Positions 8,270 through 16,879 of a DNA stretch of 39,735 nt are shown piece by piece. The position numbers and the translations under genes are program-made. The notes beneath the pieces were generated by a model, which did no database searches, was not told the DNA's origin, and saw only the letters and a program-made list of their open reading frames with translations. Position 1 is the first letter of the stretch; the number at the start of each line of letters is the position of its first letter. This stretch comes from Methanothrix sp. GTDB lineage: Archaea > Halobacteriota > Methanosarcinia > Methanotrichales > Methanotrichaceae. The DNA lies in contig WOYM01000125.1 of the NCBI GenBank assembly GCA_011620785.1, positions 1-39,735 on the forward strand. The letters run 5' to 3'.

Positions 8270-9082
8270 ATGCCTCTCAAGGTCGGGCTTGTGGGATGCG
8301 GTGCCATTGGGGCCGAGATCGCCAAAGCGATAGATTCTGGCGTGGTTGATGCAGAGCTGATTGCTGTATGCGATCATAATCCTCAAACTGCCCTCGCTCT
8401 CATCGAGAGCTTGCAGCATAAGACGAAAAAAGCCGATCTTGCCGAGCTGGTGGAGCTTTCGGATGTAGTGGTGGAGGCAGCCTCCCAGAAGGCGGTCCCA
8501 GCAGTCGCCAGGGCAGCATTGGCCGCGGGCAAAAGGCTGATGATAATGAGCGTTGGGGCTCTTGCCGATATGGATCTATTCAGAGAGATCAAGAGCCTGG
8601 CAAAATCTCACTGCTCTCAGGTCTACATACCATCGGGAGCTATATCGGGCCTGGATGCCCTCAAGTCCGCTCGCGCCGGGAGGATTGAAAGGGTTACCCT
8701 GACCACCACCAAGAATCCCAGCGGCCTGAGAGGGGCGCCCTACATCCTGGAGAATAGGATCGACCTGGATAGCCTCTCCGGTCCTACCCAGATCTTTTCC
8801 GGCAGCGCAATCGAGGCGGTAAGGGCCTTCCCCGCTAATGTGAATGTTGCTGCCACCCTTTATCTTGCTGCGGGGGAGAAGGAGGTGCTGGTGAAGGTAT
8901 TCGCCGATCCGAATATAAGAGTAAACCGCCACGAGATAGAGGTGGAAGGCGATTTTGGCAGGTTTTTTACCCGGGTGGAGAACGTCCCCTCGCCGCGAAA
9001 TCCAAAAACCAGCTATCTGGCCGCACTCTCCGCCATATCCACATTGCGGTCTATTGTAGAGCCGATCAAGATCGGGACCTGA
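8270..9082 (+). CDS. nadX: L-aspartate dehydrogenase
   Basis: The 270-residue product oxidises L-aspartate to iminoaspartate with NAD(P)+, feeding quinolinate synthase; it replaces the flavoprotein NadB in many archaea. The N-terminal Rossmann motif is VGLVGCGAIG (5-14). The SGAISGLDAL segment (near residue 123) and the NPSGLRGAP segment are typical of the family, as are the later FPANVNVAATL residues. Length matches the family. It is divergent from nadC with 40 nt between start codons, forming a NAD-biosynthesis pair. There is no Shine-Dalgarno in front of the ATG. Confidence 0.92.
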   Translation: MPLKVGLVGCGAIGAEIAKAIDSGVVDAELIAVCDHNPQTALALIESLQHKTKKADLAELVELSDVVVEAASQKAVPAVARAALAAGKRLMIMSVGALADMDLFREIKSLAKSHCSQVYIPSGAISGLDALKSARAGRIERVTLTTTKNPSGLRGAPYILENRIDLDSLSGPTQIFSGSAIEAVRAFPANVNVAATLYLAAGEKEVLVKVFADPNIRVNRHEIEVEGDFGRFFTRVENVPSPRNPKTSYLAALSAISTLRSIVEPIKIGT

Positions 9083-9093
9083 TCGAAGACGAT

Positions 9094-10215
9094 CTAAAAG
9101 AGGCCGTGAACCACATTCATCTTTTCCTTCAGGCCCTGAAGGGTCCCAGACAGCTCTTTATTGATCCTGTTCTCGGTATTCGTGCCGACCCTCATCTCTA
9201 TATCCGGATTAGAGAGGGGCTCATGCCCGGTGAGGTTCATGAAAAGCTCTACCCAGTAAGGGGGCAGATACTCGGGCAGCGGCTCACCTCTCATGATATG
9301 AAGGACGCTGGTCCAGGCGGTGGGCACCACCTCCATATTATAGCCCCCTCCGCCCAGGGCCAGCAGCCGGGACCCTGAGTGCTGGCGGGCCAGATCCACT
9401 ATCTGGCGGACGAGGCCGGTATAGCCGTTAAGTGTCACGTTAAGGCTGGTGAGGGGATCGGAATAGTGGGTGTCTATCCCCAGCTGGGCTACCACTGCCT
9501 GGGGCCGGAACCATTCAAAAAGGATTGGAACGATCTGATCGAAGGCCCGGAGGTATTGCTCGTCTCCGGAGTACATGGGCATGGGGATGTTCACGCTGTA
9601 TCCTTTTCCCTCACCATCTCCTATCTCCTCTATGAATCCCGTGCCTGGAAAGAGGTACAATCCGGATTCATGCATGGAGATGGTCAAAACACTGGGATCA
9701 GTGTAGAATATCTGCTGTACCCCATCGCCGTGATGGCCATCGATGTCGATATAAAGCACCCGATCAAATCTATCTCTTAAAACCCGGATGGCCAGGGCTG
9801 GATCGTCAAAGACACAAAACCCGGAGGCGACTGTGGGCAGGGCATGATGCAGTCCACCGCCGATGTTAAAAGCGCTGCAGTCCTCAGATATTATGCGGCG
9901 GGCGGCATCGATAGAGGCCCCTGCCAGCATTCTGGATGACTCATATATGCCCGCGAAGACCGGGGTGTCGTCGCTCCCCAGGCCGAAGGCCAGATCCGGC
10001 TCCTCCAGCTTCACCGCCGCCAGGTACTCTGGGGTGTGCACTCGGAGAATATCCTCTTCGCTAGCCGGGCAGGGCTCAAGCCTGGATACCTTCTCGTCTA
10101 TTAGACCAGACTCCTCCATGAGGCTAAAGGTGAGCATCAGGCGAGCGGGATTGAAGGGATGCTCCGGACCGAAGTTATACCCTTGAAATTTCTCGCTGTA
10201 ATAAAGGTAGATCAT
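9094..10215 (-). CDS. acuC: AcuC-type HDAC-fold lysine deacetylase
   Basis: The 373-residue product has the arginase/deacetylase fold with all expected active-site residues: paired His123-His124, zinc ligands Asp159, His161 and Asp248, and the catalytic Tyr292 in GGGGYN. It is closest in layout to AcuC, which in Bacillus removes acetyl groups from AMP-forming acetyl-CoA synthetase. In an acetate-using methanogen that depends on this synthetase, the same role is plausible, but it is an inference. The start overlaps the zinc-ribbon gene by 4 nt (ATGA), indicating translational coupling. It is the last gene of the run that starts with valS. Confidence 0.88.
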   Translation of the reverse strand: MIYLYYSEKFQGYNFGPEHPFNPARLMLTFSLMEESGLIDEKVSRLEPCPASEEDILRVHTPEYLAAVKLEEPDLAFGLGSDDTPVFAGIYESSRMLAGASIDAARRIISEDCSAFNIGGGLHHALPTVASGFCVFDDPALAIRVLRDRFDRVLYIDIDGHHGDGVQQIFYTDPSVLTISMHESGLYLFPGTGFIEEIGDGEGKGYSVNIPMPMYSGDEQYLRAFDQIVPILFEWFRPQAVVAQLGIDTHYSDPLTSLNVTLNGYTGLVRQIVDLARQHSGSRLLALGGGGYNMEVVPTAWTSVLHIMRGEPLPEYLPPYWVELFMNLTGHEPLSNPDIEMRVGTNTENRINKELSGTLQGLKEKMNVVHGLF

Positions 10216-10409
10216 TTATAGCCTTTCTCTATCAGGCCGTCGCTCCAGTAGTTATCACAGTTCTTGCAGTAATAGATCGTCTCGATCACAATCTTCTTCC
10301 ATTCATCTGCGTCCAGTGCCCGCCGGAGATCTTTATGCTCGCACTCGTTGCCGCATTTGGGGCAGAATGGTATGAAGTGTTCCAGGACTGCGTGGTCTTC
10401 ATCGGCCAT
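10212..10409 (-). CDS. Small zinc-ribbon protein
   Basis: The 65-residue product carries two Cys pairs, CPKC (16-19) and CKNC (48-51), separated by a helix, which makes a single zinc ribbon; a further Cys is at position 23. It is overlapped by acuC by 4 nt, so the two are probably made together. The function is unknown. It may be a partner of AcuC or an RNA/DNA-binding accessory. It is too short for a fuller assignment. Confidence 0.75.
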   Translation of the reverse strand: MADEDHAVLEHFIPFCPKCGNECEHKDLRRALDADEWKKIVIETIYYCKNCDNYWSDGLIEKGYK

Positions 10410-10485
10410 CTAATATTCCTCTTTGAGACAGAGTGTCGCGGGATAAGGCAAAAAGCTGTCGGTGCCAGAACTATACCGTGCCGGG

Positions 10486-11367
10486 CTAGAAGGGCTGGAT
10501 GCCTGCGGCAAGGCAGCCGGCGAGAAATCCGAGGATGGATCCCGAGTTCAGGAAGGGAAGGCCGGCCTGAGGTCGGTCCCTCGATGTGGTCATCAGAAGG
10601 ATAAAGCCGGCATAGGTTCCGAACATGGCTCCAAGAGCAGGAAGGTTCAGGCCGAGGATATCGCCTGGTGGATATGACCAGCTCGCAGATATCGCCAGGA
10701 TGGATGGTATGATGGCATCGCCCATGCCCAGGAAATAGGCTCCACGATCCCCTTTCTTCTTGCCATTTCCCATTGAGATCGAGCCTGCATCTCTGCGCCT
10801 AAAGCTGTAGTCCCTGCTCTTGGGAACTATAAAGAGCAGTGGTGCCTTCATCTTTATTGCGCCCTCTGCCAAAGCGACCATGTGGCGGGTTTTGTAGACG
10901 GAGATGGCATCATAGACCGCCAGGATCACCATAAGGATGATAACCGGCAGCACGGTCATGCTCACCCCCAACAGGGAGGTGACTCCTGCGCACACCAGGA
11001 TTCCAAATGCATCCAGAATATACCATTCCGGGTAGTAGTGCAAGAGCAGCATCACCGCCAAAGTTGGCAGGAGGGCAAGCCACATGGGCATGATGGCGGA
11101 GATCACATAGAAGATGGTGAGGGCAATGGAGATGAGTATGAATCCTCTCACCAGCCAATCTCCCTTCAGCTTTATGGCCAAAAGGAGAATGGCGGTGAAT
11201 ATGAGGATGAGTAGCATATAGATTATGGGATTGGAGATCGATGCCGGATCCTCGAATACCCGATTGTCTGTGGCGGATATGGCCGGAGTTATGGCCAGGG
11301 CTATCAGCTGCACTGCTACCAGGAACGAGAGCATGACCAGCACATGGAATTTCGAGCTTATGGACAA
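10486..11367 (-). CDS. Presenilin/signal-peptide-peptidase-type intramembrane aspartyl protease (PSH-like)
   Basis: The 293-residue polytopic membrane protein has about nine hydrophobic segments. The two catalytic aspartates of family A22 are visible: Asp153 in the VYDAISV motif and Asp217 in the GMGD motif. The substrate-positioning PAL-like motif appears as GLPF (269-272) near the C-terminus. This matches the archaeal presenilin homologues (PSH) used as structural models of gamma-secretase. The long loop between the catalytic helices (about 183-212) is basic and faces the cytoplasm by analogy. Natural substrates in archaea are unknown; removal of remnant signal peptides or regulated membrane proteolysis are the likely roles. 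It lies 29 nt after the CYTH gene. Confidence 0.9.
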   Translation of the reverse strand: MSISSKFHVLVMLSFLVAVQLIALAITPAISATDNRVFEDPASISNPIIYMLLILIFTAILLLAIKLKGDWLVRGFILISIALTIFYVISAIMPMWLALLPTLAVMLLLHYYPEWYILDAFGILVCAGVTSLLGVSMTVLPVIILMVILAVYDAISVYKTRHMVALAEGAIKMKAPLLFIVPKSRDYSFRRRDAGSISMGNGKKKGDRGAYFLGMGDAIIPSILAISASWSYPPGDILGLNLPALGAMFGTYAGFILLMTTSRDRPQAGLPFLNSGSILGFLAGCLAAGIQPF

Positions 11368-11396
11368 GATATCATTTCCATTATATCGTCATCGGT

Positions 11397-11921
11397 CTAT
11401 AGATCTGCCCTCTTCTCCTCTAGCAGCTCTATGTATGAGCGGCGGATGGTGTTCTCCAATTCCAGCCGCTTCAACACGGAGAGGACCCGATCCTTTTCGT
11501 TCTCCCAGTTCGCTTCTGCCTGAGCCTCCACCTCCAAAAAGGTGCCAAGCCCTTCCACCTCGTCCAGAGCGATGACCATTCCCTGATAGGAGTACTTTGT
11601 CCTCTTTTTGCGAACCTCTGCCGATAAAACAAAACCCAAAAGGGATAGGACATCCCTCATCTGGGTGGGATCGTCGATCCTTATCGTCAGCTCCCGGCGG
11701 GACTTTGTCTGCTGGTCGAGCTTGGGCCCCTTGTAGGTGAGCCGGGCCCCATCCTCCTTAATGCGAATGCGCAGGGCCTCGTCGCTCTCCTTGAAGTCCC
11801 TTAATGGCGAATTGAAATAAAGGTCCAGATGATTCTCCACCCCGATGGGGGTGGCGCCCAGGGCGGCTATTCTCTCTTTTGTGTCCTCCCTGGCCCGGGC
11901 TTTGACCTCCACCTCGATCAT
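11397..11921 (-). CDS. cyaB: CYTH-domain protein (class IV adenylate cyclase / triphosphatase family)
   Basis: The 174-residue product starts with the ExExK signature of the CYTH tunnel fold (Glu3, Glu5, Lys7). It continues with the expected alternating charged strands, including RIRIKEDG, LTYKGPK and LEVEAQAE. CYTH enzymes bind triphosphates with divalent metal. Archaeal members are usually annotated as class IV adenylate cyclase, but triphosphatase activity is at least as likely, so the symbol is a family label. The start overlaps the end of valS by 4 nt (ATGA), implying coupling. Length is normal for the family. Confidence 0.85.
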   Translation of the reverse strand: MIEVEVKARAREDTKERIAALGATPIGVENHLDLYFNSPLRDFKESDEALRIRIKEDGARLTYKGPKLDQQTKSRRELTIRIDDPTQMRDVLSLLGFVLSAEVRKKRTKYSYQGMVIALDEVEGLGTFLEVEAQAEANWENEKDRVLSVLKRLELENTIRRSYIELLEEKRADL

Positions 11922-14494
11922 CTTCGGACCAGCACCGTGGCCTCTTTCGTCTTCAGTATATCCACCGCCTCGCCAGCAGAGAGAGTCTGGATCTCCACCT
12001 CTGCCGCCTCGGGCGGAAGCTCGAGGATCTCGCCATCCAGATCGACGGCAATCGAGCCTGACTCCTTCTGGCGAGCGATATCAGCCGGATCCATGCCCAT
12101 CAGGGCCATAATGATCCGCTGGCTCCTATCTCTGAATCGAGGGCCTATGATCTTCATTTGCGGTTTGACTGCAATGGGCTTCATCTCCAGCGAGGGCTTT
12201 CCTGTTCTGCTCTCCACCGGGGAGTTGGCCACACCGGCCAGGTCTGTTGTCTCCAGATCGAGGTCGGAGTATACCACGATTCCCGGAAGAGGGGAGTTGA
12301 GGGCCATTCCCTTCTCTGCCTTATAGCGGCGCAGAGTTGAAGCCACCTCTTTTATCGCCAGGCCGGCCCTATCCATCGGCTGCCCCCGGGCCACGGGCCA
12401 GGTTTGCACATGAACGCTCTGGCCAGTCAGGGTGTGGTAGATCTCCTCGGAGAGGAAGGGGGTGAATGGAGCCATGAGCCGGGCAAGAGTCTCCAGGGCG
12501 GTGAAAAGGGTGTCCTGCGCTGCCCTCTTCTCCGCCCCGTCCTGGCCATAGAGCCGGGCCTTGACCAGCTCGATGTAGTTGTCGGCCAGAACATCCCAGG
12601 CGAAAGCCCGGATGGCCTTCAAGGCCTCATCGAACTGGAATCTGTCCATGGCCTCCGTGGTCTTAGTGATCAGCTGATCCAGCTCTGCAGAGAGCCAGCG
12701 GTCGACCTGGCCAGCAGCGGCATCAGCCGGGGCGATCAGGGGCAGAGAGAACCGGAATATGGACCAGAGCTTCTGCTGGAATCTGCTGGCGGCAGTTATC
12801 TCCTTCCACTGGAATGGTATGTCATTTCCCGGGCTGCCGCCGATCGCCGCCCACTGGCGGAGGGCATCAGCTCCGTTGCTCTCGAATACCTCCTCCGGGC
12901 GGATGAAGTTGTTCAGGGATTTGGACATCTTATGGCCGTCCTCGCCCAACGCCATGCCATTGATCAGAATGGTATCCCATGGTCTGATCCCTTCCAGGGC
13001 TCCGGTTCTGAGAATGGTGTAAAAGGCCCAGGTGCGAATGATGTCGTGCCCCTGCGGCCGGAGCTGGGTGGGCATACGCAGATCGGTCCTGTCCGGCCAG
13101 CCGGCGACGGCTAGGGCGGATATGGAGCTGTCCATCCAGGTGTCCAGAACATCCTGCTCCGGAATGAACTCCGAGCTGCCGCATTTGCATTTCTTTTTGG
13201 GCTGGGTCAGGTTGGGGTCCAGGGGAAGCCAGCTCTCCTCTGCCACCAGTGCTTCATGGCAGTTTTGGCAGTACCAGGCGGGTATGGGGGTGGCAAAGAT
13301 CCTCTGCCTGGATATGCACCAGTCCCATTCCATGGAGTCGGCCCAGTTCTCCAGGCGAACCCGCATGTGAGGGGGGATCCATTCTATCTCCTCTGCCATC
13401 TTTTTTATCTCCGGGGCATCGATTCGGACAAACCACTGCTGCTCGGACAGGATCTCAATGGGGGTCTTGCACCGCCAGCACAGCCCTACGTTCTGCTCCA
13501 GAGGCTCTTGCTTGAATATTATCCCCTGCTCGGTCAGATCCCGGGTGATCTTCTCTTTCGTCTCCTCTACGGTTAGGCCGGAGTAAGGGCCAGCAATAGG
13601 CATCATCCTGCCGCCGCGGTCTATGGCCTGGCGGAGGGGAAGATGATGCTCCATCCACCATCTGACATCCTGCTTATCCCCGAAGGTGCAGATCATGACG
13701 AACCCCGAGCCGAAGCTCGAGTCCACCGCCCTATCAGCAAGAACGGGAACGGAATAGTTGAATATCGGAACCTGGACCGCCTTGCCGATGTATTTCTGAT
13801 AGCGCTGGTCCTCAGGATGAACCGCCACCGCCACACATGCGGGCAGGAGCTCAGGCCGGGAGGTGGCGATCTCTATCTCGCCGTCCTCAGCACAAAAGTG
13901 CATATAATTCAGTGTCGAGGTGCGGGAGTCGTACTCCACCTCGGCCAGGGCTATGGCCGTTCCGCAGCGGGGACACCAGTTTACCGGGTGGTCCTCTCGG
14001 TAGATCTGGCCTTTCTGGTACATGCGCACAAATGAAGTCTGGGTCTTGACATAATACTCCGGCTTCATGGTGGCATATTCATTGGACCAATCTATGGACA
14101 GGCCCAGCCGGCCCATGGACTTATGGAAACGATCTATTGCCTTCTCAGTAAGTTTTTCGCAGAGCCGTCTGAACTCCTCCCTGGGAACCTGGTTCTTGGT
14201 GATATGGTTTAGCTGCTCCACCTTCACCTCGGTGGGCAGGCCGTGGCAGTCCCAGCCCTGGGGGAACATCACATTGTAGCCTCGCATGCGCTTGTAGCGG
14301 GCAGCGAAATCTATGTAACACCAGTTGAGAGCGTTTCCGATATGGAAGTTTCCCGTGGGATAGGGCGGAGGTGTGTCGATTATATATTGAGGCTTCTTCG
14401 ACTCCCAGTCAAAATAGTAAATGGAACTATCCCAGTTCAGCTCCCATTTCTCTTCTACCTGCTTGAAGTTGTACTCTTTGGACAGCTCGCTCAT
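11918..14494 (-). CDS. valS: Valyl-tRNA synthetase
   Basis: The 858-residue class I synthetase charges tRNA-Val. The ATP-binding HIGH motif appears as HIGN (51-54) within PPYPTGNFHIGNAL. The KMSKS motif is exact at 522-526. A zinc-binding CxxC pair lies in the insert that begins near residue 172 (NWCPRCG), and the editing domain follows. Two more CxxC/CxC groups (near 345 and 405-425) are typical of archaeal-type ValRS. The C-terminal anticodon-binding region is complete. A gggag ribosome binding site lies 7 nt before the ATG. It heads the run valS, CYTH, presenilin, zinc ribbon and acuC. Confidence 0.97.
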   Translation of the reverse strand: MSELSKEYNFKQVEEKWELNWDSSIYYFDWESKKPQYIIDTPPPYPTGNFHIGNALNWCYIDFAARYKRMRGYNVMFPQGWDCHGLPTEVKVEQLNHITKNQVPREEFRRLCEKLTEKAIDRFHKSMGRLGLSIDWSNEYATMKPEYYVKTQTSFVRMYQKGQIYREDHPVNWCPRCGTAIALAEVEYDSRTSTLNYMHFCAEDGEIEIATSRPELLPACVAVAVHPEDQRYQKYIGKAVQVPIFNYSVPVLADRAVDSSFGSGFVMICTFGDKQDVRWWMEHHLPLRQAIDRGGRMMPIAGPYSGLTVEETKEKITRDLTEQGIIFKQEPLEQNVGLCWRCKTPIEILSEQQWFVRIDAPEIKKMAEEIEWIPPHMRVRLENWADSMEWDWCISRQRIFATPIPAWYCQNCHEALVAEESWLPLDPNLTQPKKKCKCGSSEFIPEQDVLDTWMDSSISALAVAGWPDRTDLRMPTQLRPQGHDIIRTWAFYTILRTGALEGIRPWDTILINGMALGEDGHKMSKSLNNFIRPEEVFESNGADALRQWAAIGGSPGNDIPFQWKEITAASRFQQKLWSIFRFSLPLIAPADAAAGQVDRWLSAELDQLITKTTEAMDRFQFDEALKAIRAFAWDVLADNYIELVKARLYGQDGAEKRAAQDTLFTALETLARLMAPFTPFLSEEIYHTLTGQSVHVQTWPVARGQPMDRAGLAIKEVASTLRRYKAEKGMALNSPLPGIVVYSDLDLETTDLAGVANSPVESRTGKPSLEMKPIAVKPQMKIIGPRFRDRSQRIIMALMGMDPADIARQKESGSIAVDLDGEILELPPEAAEVEIQTLSAGEAVDILKTKEATVLVRR

Positions 14495-14569
14495 TAAATG
14501 GCTCCCTGCTATTGGCTGCTAGGGGAAGGAACACAATGTTAATAGGATTATCGGTAGTATCCTCCATGA

Positions 14570-15061
14570 ATGGAACTTGTGATCTATCATGCCAATCAGT
14601 GCGACCCGCGGAAGTGTTCAGGAAAGAAGCTTGCCCGCTTCGATCTTGTCCGGCTGACCCACCATATAAGCCAGCTCCGGCCGTACATTGTCCTCAGCCC
14701 GTTCTCGGAAAAGGCCCTATCCCCGGAGGATAAAGGGGCCCGCGGGCTGGCAGCCCTTGACTGCAGCTGGGCGCATGCTGAGGAGGTCTTCGCCCGGTTC
14801 AAGCTGCAGGAGAGGGCTCTGCCCTTTCTGGTGGCTGCCAACCCGGTGAACTGGGGAAAGCCCTTCAAGCTCTCCACCGTCGAAGCCCTGGCTGCAGGAT
14901 TGGTAATACTGGGTGAGAAAAGCCAGGCAGAGCTGATCCTCTCCAAGTTCAATTGGGGGCACGTCTTCCTGGAGCTGAACCGCGAGCCCCTCAGTGAGTA
15001 CGCCGCTGCCAGGGATTCAGCTGAGGTGGTCAGGATTCAGAATGAATATATGTCGGAATAG
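14570..15061 (+). CDS. tsr3: 16S/18S-type rRNA aminocarboxypropyltransferase Tsr3
   Basis: The 163-residue product has the Tsr3 (DUF367/RLI-like) signature DPRKCSGKKL (12-21) and the typical LDCSWA and NP-NWGKPFKLS-EALAA blocks. Tsr3 transfers the aminocarboxypropyl group of S-adenosylmethionine to a hypermodified uridine of small-subunit rRNA, a late ribosome maturation step. Archaeal proteins of this size lack the long eukaryotic tail. There is no Shine-Dalgarno, but a TATA-like ttaatag near 14539-14545 is about 27 nt upstream, suggesting a leaderless transcript. It is divergent from valS with 75 nt between starts. Confidence 0.9.
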   Translation: MELVIYHANQCDPRKCSGKKLARFDLVRLTHHISQLRPYIVLSPFSEKALSPEDKGARGLAALDCSWAHAEEVFARFKLQERALPFLVAANPVNWGKPFKLSTVEALAAGLVILGEKSQAELILSKFNWGHVFLELNREPLSEYAAARDSAEVVRIQNEYMSE

Positions 15062-15088
15062 ATTTAAGCGCCAAAGGCCCATAATATT

Positions 15089-15604
15089 ATGGTGTTGAGG
15101 ATGACCGCAGGATTGATTCCGGCAGAAGAATTGCGAAAGCTGCAGTTCAGGATGAATAAATTGATGGATGAGCTGGGCCTGGATGCGCTCGGATCCAAGT
15201 ATATCGATGAGCTCGGGCGGATGCAAAAGCGCATGGGCGACCTTATGGAGGAGGTAGAGGGCCCGAACCTGAAGAAAGGGGTGATAAGGCCTCTGGCCGA
15301 TGTTCATGAGACTGAAGAGGCATTGGTTGTGACCATGGATATGCCCGGTGTGGAAAAGCAGGATATCGATATCTCGGTGGTGGAGGATGAGCTGCGGGTC
15401 TCTGCCCAGAGGAAGAGTGAGGCCGAGGTAAACGAGCAGGACTACCATCGCCGGGAGAGGACCTTCACCCGGTTCGAGCGAAGGGTGCTCCTGCCGGCAA
15501 GCATCAAGTCGGAGGAGGCGCAGGCGACTCTTACGAACGGCGTTCTGCAGATAACCCTCCCCAAGGTCTCTGTCCTCACCCGCGAGCGAATAGTCATCGA
15601 TTGA
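15089..15604 (+). CDS. Hsp20/alpha-crystallin small heat-shock protein
   Basis: The 171-residue product has a helical, Met-rich N-terminal region (1 to about 65), an alpha-crystallin domain (about 68-158) with the conserved DMPGVEKQDI and LTNGVLQITLPK blocks, and a C-terminal I-x-I/V-type tail (ERIVID) used in oligomer assembly. It would act as an ATP-independent holdase in the cytoplasm. A TATA-like atttaag box at 15062-15068 lies about 25 nt upstream of the ATG with no ribosome binding site, consistent with a leaderless mRNA. It follows tsr3 by 27 nt but probably has this separate promoter. Confidence 0.93.
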   Translation: MVLRMTAGLIPAEELRKLQFRMNKLMDELGLDALGSKYIDELGRMQKRMGDLMEEVEGPNLKKGVIRPLADVHETEEALVVTMDMPGVEKQDIDISVVEDELRVSAQRKSEAEVNEQDYHRRERTFTRFERRVLLPASIKSEEAQATLTNGVLQITLPKVSVLTRERIVID

Positions 15605-15630
15605 GGACTGATAACCCCATATCCCCTTTT

Positions 15631-16839
15631 TTACTGCCCCTCATTCTGGAGAAGAAGGTGGTGCATTTTGTCTCTCTTGGTCTCCAGGTATCGGCGGTTG
15701 ACATCATTGGGCTCGACCTCTAAAGGCACCCGCTCTGCTATCTTCAGGCCGTAGCCCTCAAGACCTATCACCTTGCGCGGATTGTTGGTCAGGAGGCGCA
15801 TCTCCTTTATGCCCAGATCGACCAGGATCTGAGCCCCAATGCCGTAGTCCCTGAGGTCGGCAGGATAGCCGAGCTTATGGTTGGCCTCTACCGTATCCGA
15901 TCCGTCATCTTGGAGGGCATATGCTCTCAGTTTATTGGCGAGACCTATGCCCCTTCCCTCTTGGCGCATATAGAGAAGGACGCCATTGCCGTTCTTGCTT
16001 ATGAGCTGCAGAGCCCGGCGGAGCTGCTCGCCGCAGTCGCATCTCTTTGAGAAGAAGACATCGCCAGTGAGGCATTCTGAGTGGACCCGGACCAGGGCAT
16101 CAGGGCAGGTGGGGTCTCCTGCTACCAGAGCGATATGGCATTGTCCGTCCAGGACGGACTCATAGCCAATGGCGGTGAAGTGGCCGTACTCCGTGGGCAT
16201 GCTCACCTCGGAGATCCTGCAGACGAGCTTCTCATATCGCATCCTGTAACGGATCAGGCTCTCGATGGTCAGCATCTTCAGGCCGTGCTCCTGGGCGAAG
16301 CGCTCGAGCTGTGGGAGCCGGGCCATGGTGCCGTCATCGTTCATGATCTCCACAATCACCCCAGCGGGCTGGAGACCTGCCAGCCGGGCCAGGTCGACGC
16401 AAGCCTCGGTGTGCCCAGTACGCCGCAGCACTCCCCCCTCTATGGCCTGCAGGGGGAACAGATGGCCGGGGGTGACAATGTTGCTTCGTCTGGTCACAGG
16501 ATCGATCAGGGCATGAACGGTCGTCGCCCGGTCGAATGCGGATATGCCGGTGGTGGTATTGATCCTGGCATCCACCGAAACGGTGAAAGCGGTGCCCATG
16601 GACTCGTTGTTCTGGCTGGTCATCAGGGGAATGTCGAGCTCGCGAAGGCGCTGGGCGGTCATCGGCATGCATATCAGACCCCGGCCAAAGCGGGCCATGA
16701 AATTGATGGCCTCCGGGGTCACCATCTCCGCTGCCATCATCAGGTCCCCCTCGTTCTCCCGGTTCTCGTCGTCCAATATTATTATGAAGCGACCGGCGCG
16801 GATATCTGAGATCGCCTCCTCTACAGTGCAAAATGGCAT
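15631..16839 (-). CDS. ribBA: Bifunctional 3,4-DHBP synthase / GTP cyclohydrolase II (bacterial-type RibBA)
   Basis: The 402-residue fusion supplies both precursors of riboflavin. The N-terminal DHBP synthase domain (about 1-200) has DDENRENEGD (23-32) and the THTE-like TGHTEA (141-146). The C-terminal GTP cyclohydrolase II domain (about 205-400) has zinc ligands Cys256, Cys267 and Cys269, and the RQEGRGIGL catalytic loop. Most archaea instead use GTP cyclohydrolase III plus a separate formamide hydrolase, and carry RibB alone, so this fused form points to acquisition from bacteria. Base composition looks like that of its neighbours, so transfer is not recent. A TATA-like ttaatatc (about 16864-16872) is about 28 nt from the ATG, suggesting a leaderless transcript. 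Confidence 0.95.
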   Translation of the reverse strand: MPFCTVEEAISDIRAGRFIIILDDENRENEGDLMMAAEMVTPEAINFMARFGRGLICMPMTAQRLRELDIPLMTSQNNESMGTAFTVSVDARINTTTGISAFDRATTVHALIDPVTRRSNIVTPGHLFPLQAIEGGVLRRTGHTEACVDLARLAGLQPAGVIVEIMNDDGTMARLPQLERFAQEHGLKMLTIESLIRYRMRYEKLVCRISEVSMPTEYGHFTAIGYESVLDGQCHIALVAGDPTCPDALVRVHSECLTGDVFFSKRCDCGEQLRRALQLISKNGNGVLLYMRQEGRGIGLANKLRAYALQDDGSDTVEANHKLGYPADLRDYGIGAQILVDLGIKEMRLLTNNPRKVIGLEGYGLKIAERVPLEVEPNDVNRRYLETKRDKMHHLLLQNEGQ

Positions 16840-16879
16840 ATGGAGCAGAGTCGGAGCGGGTCAGATATTAAGATTTTTG

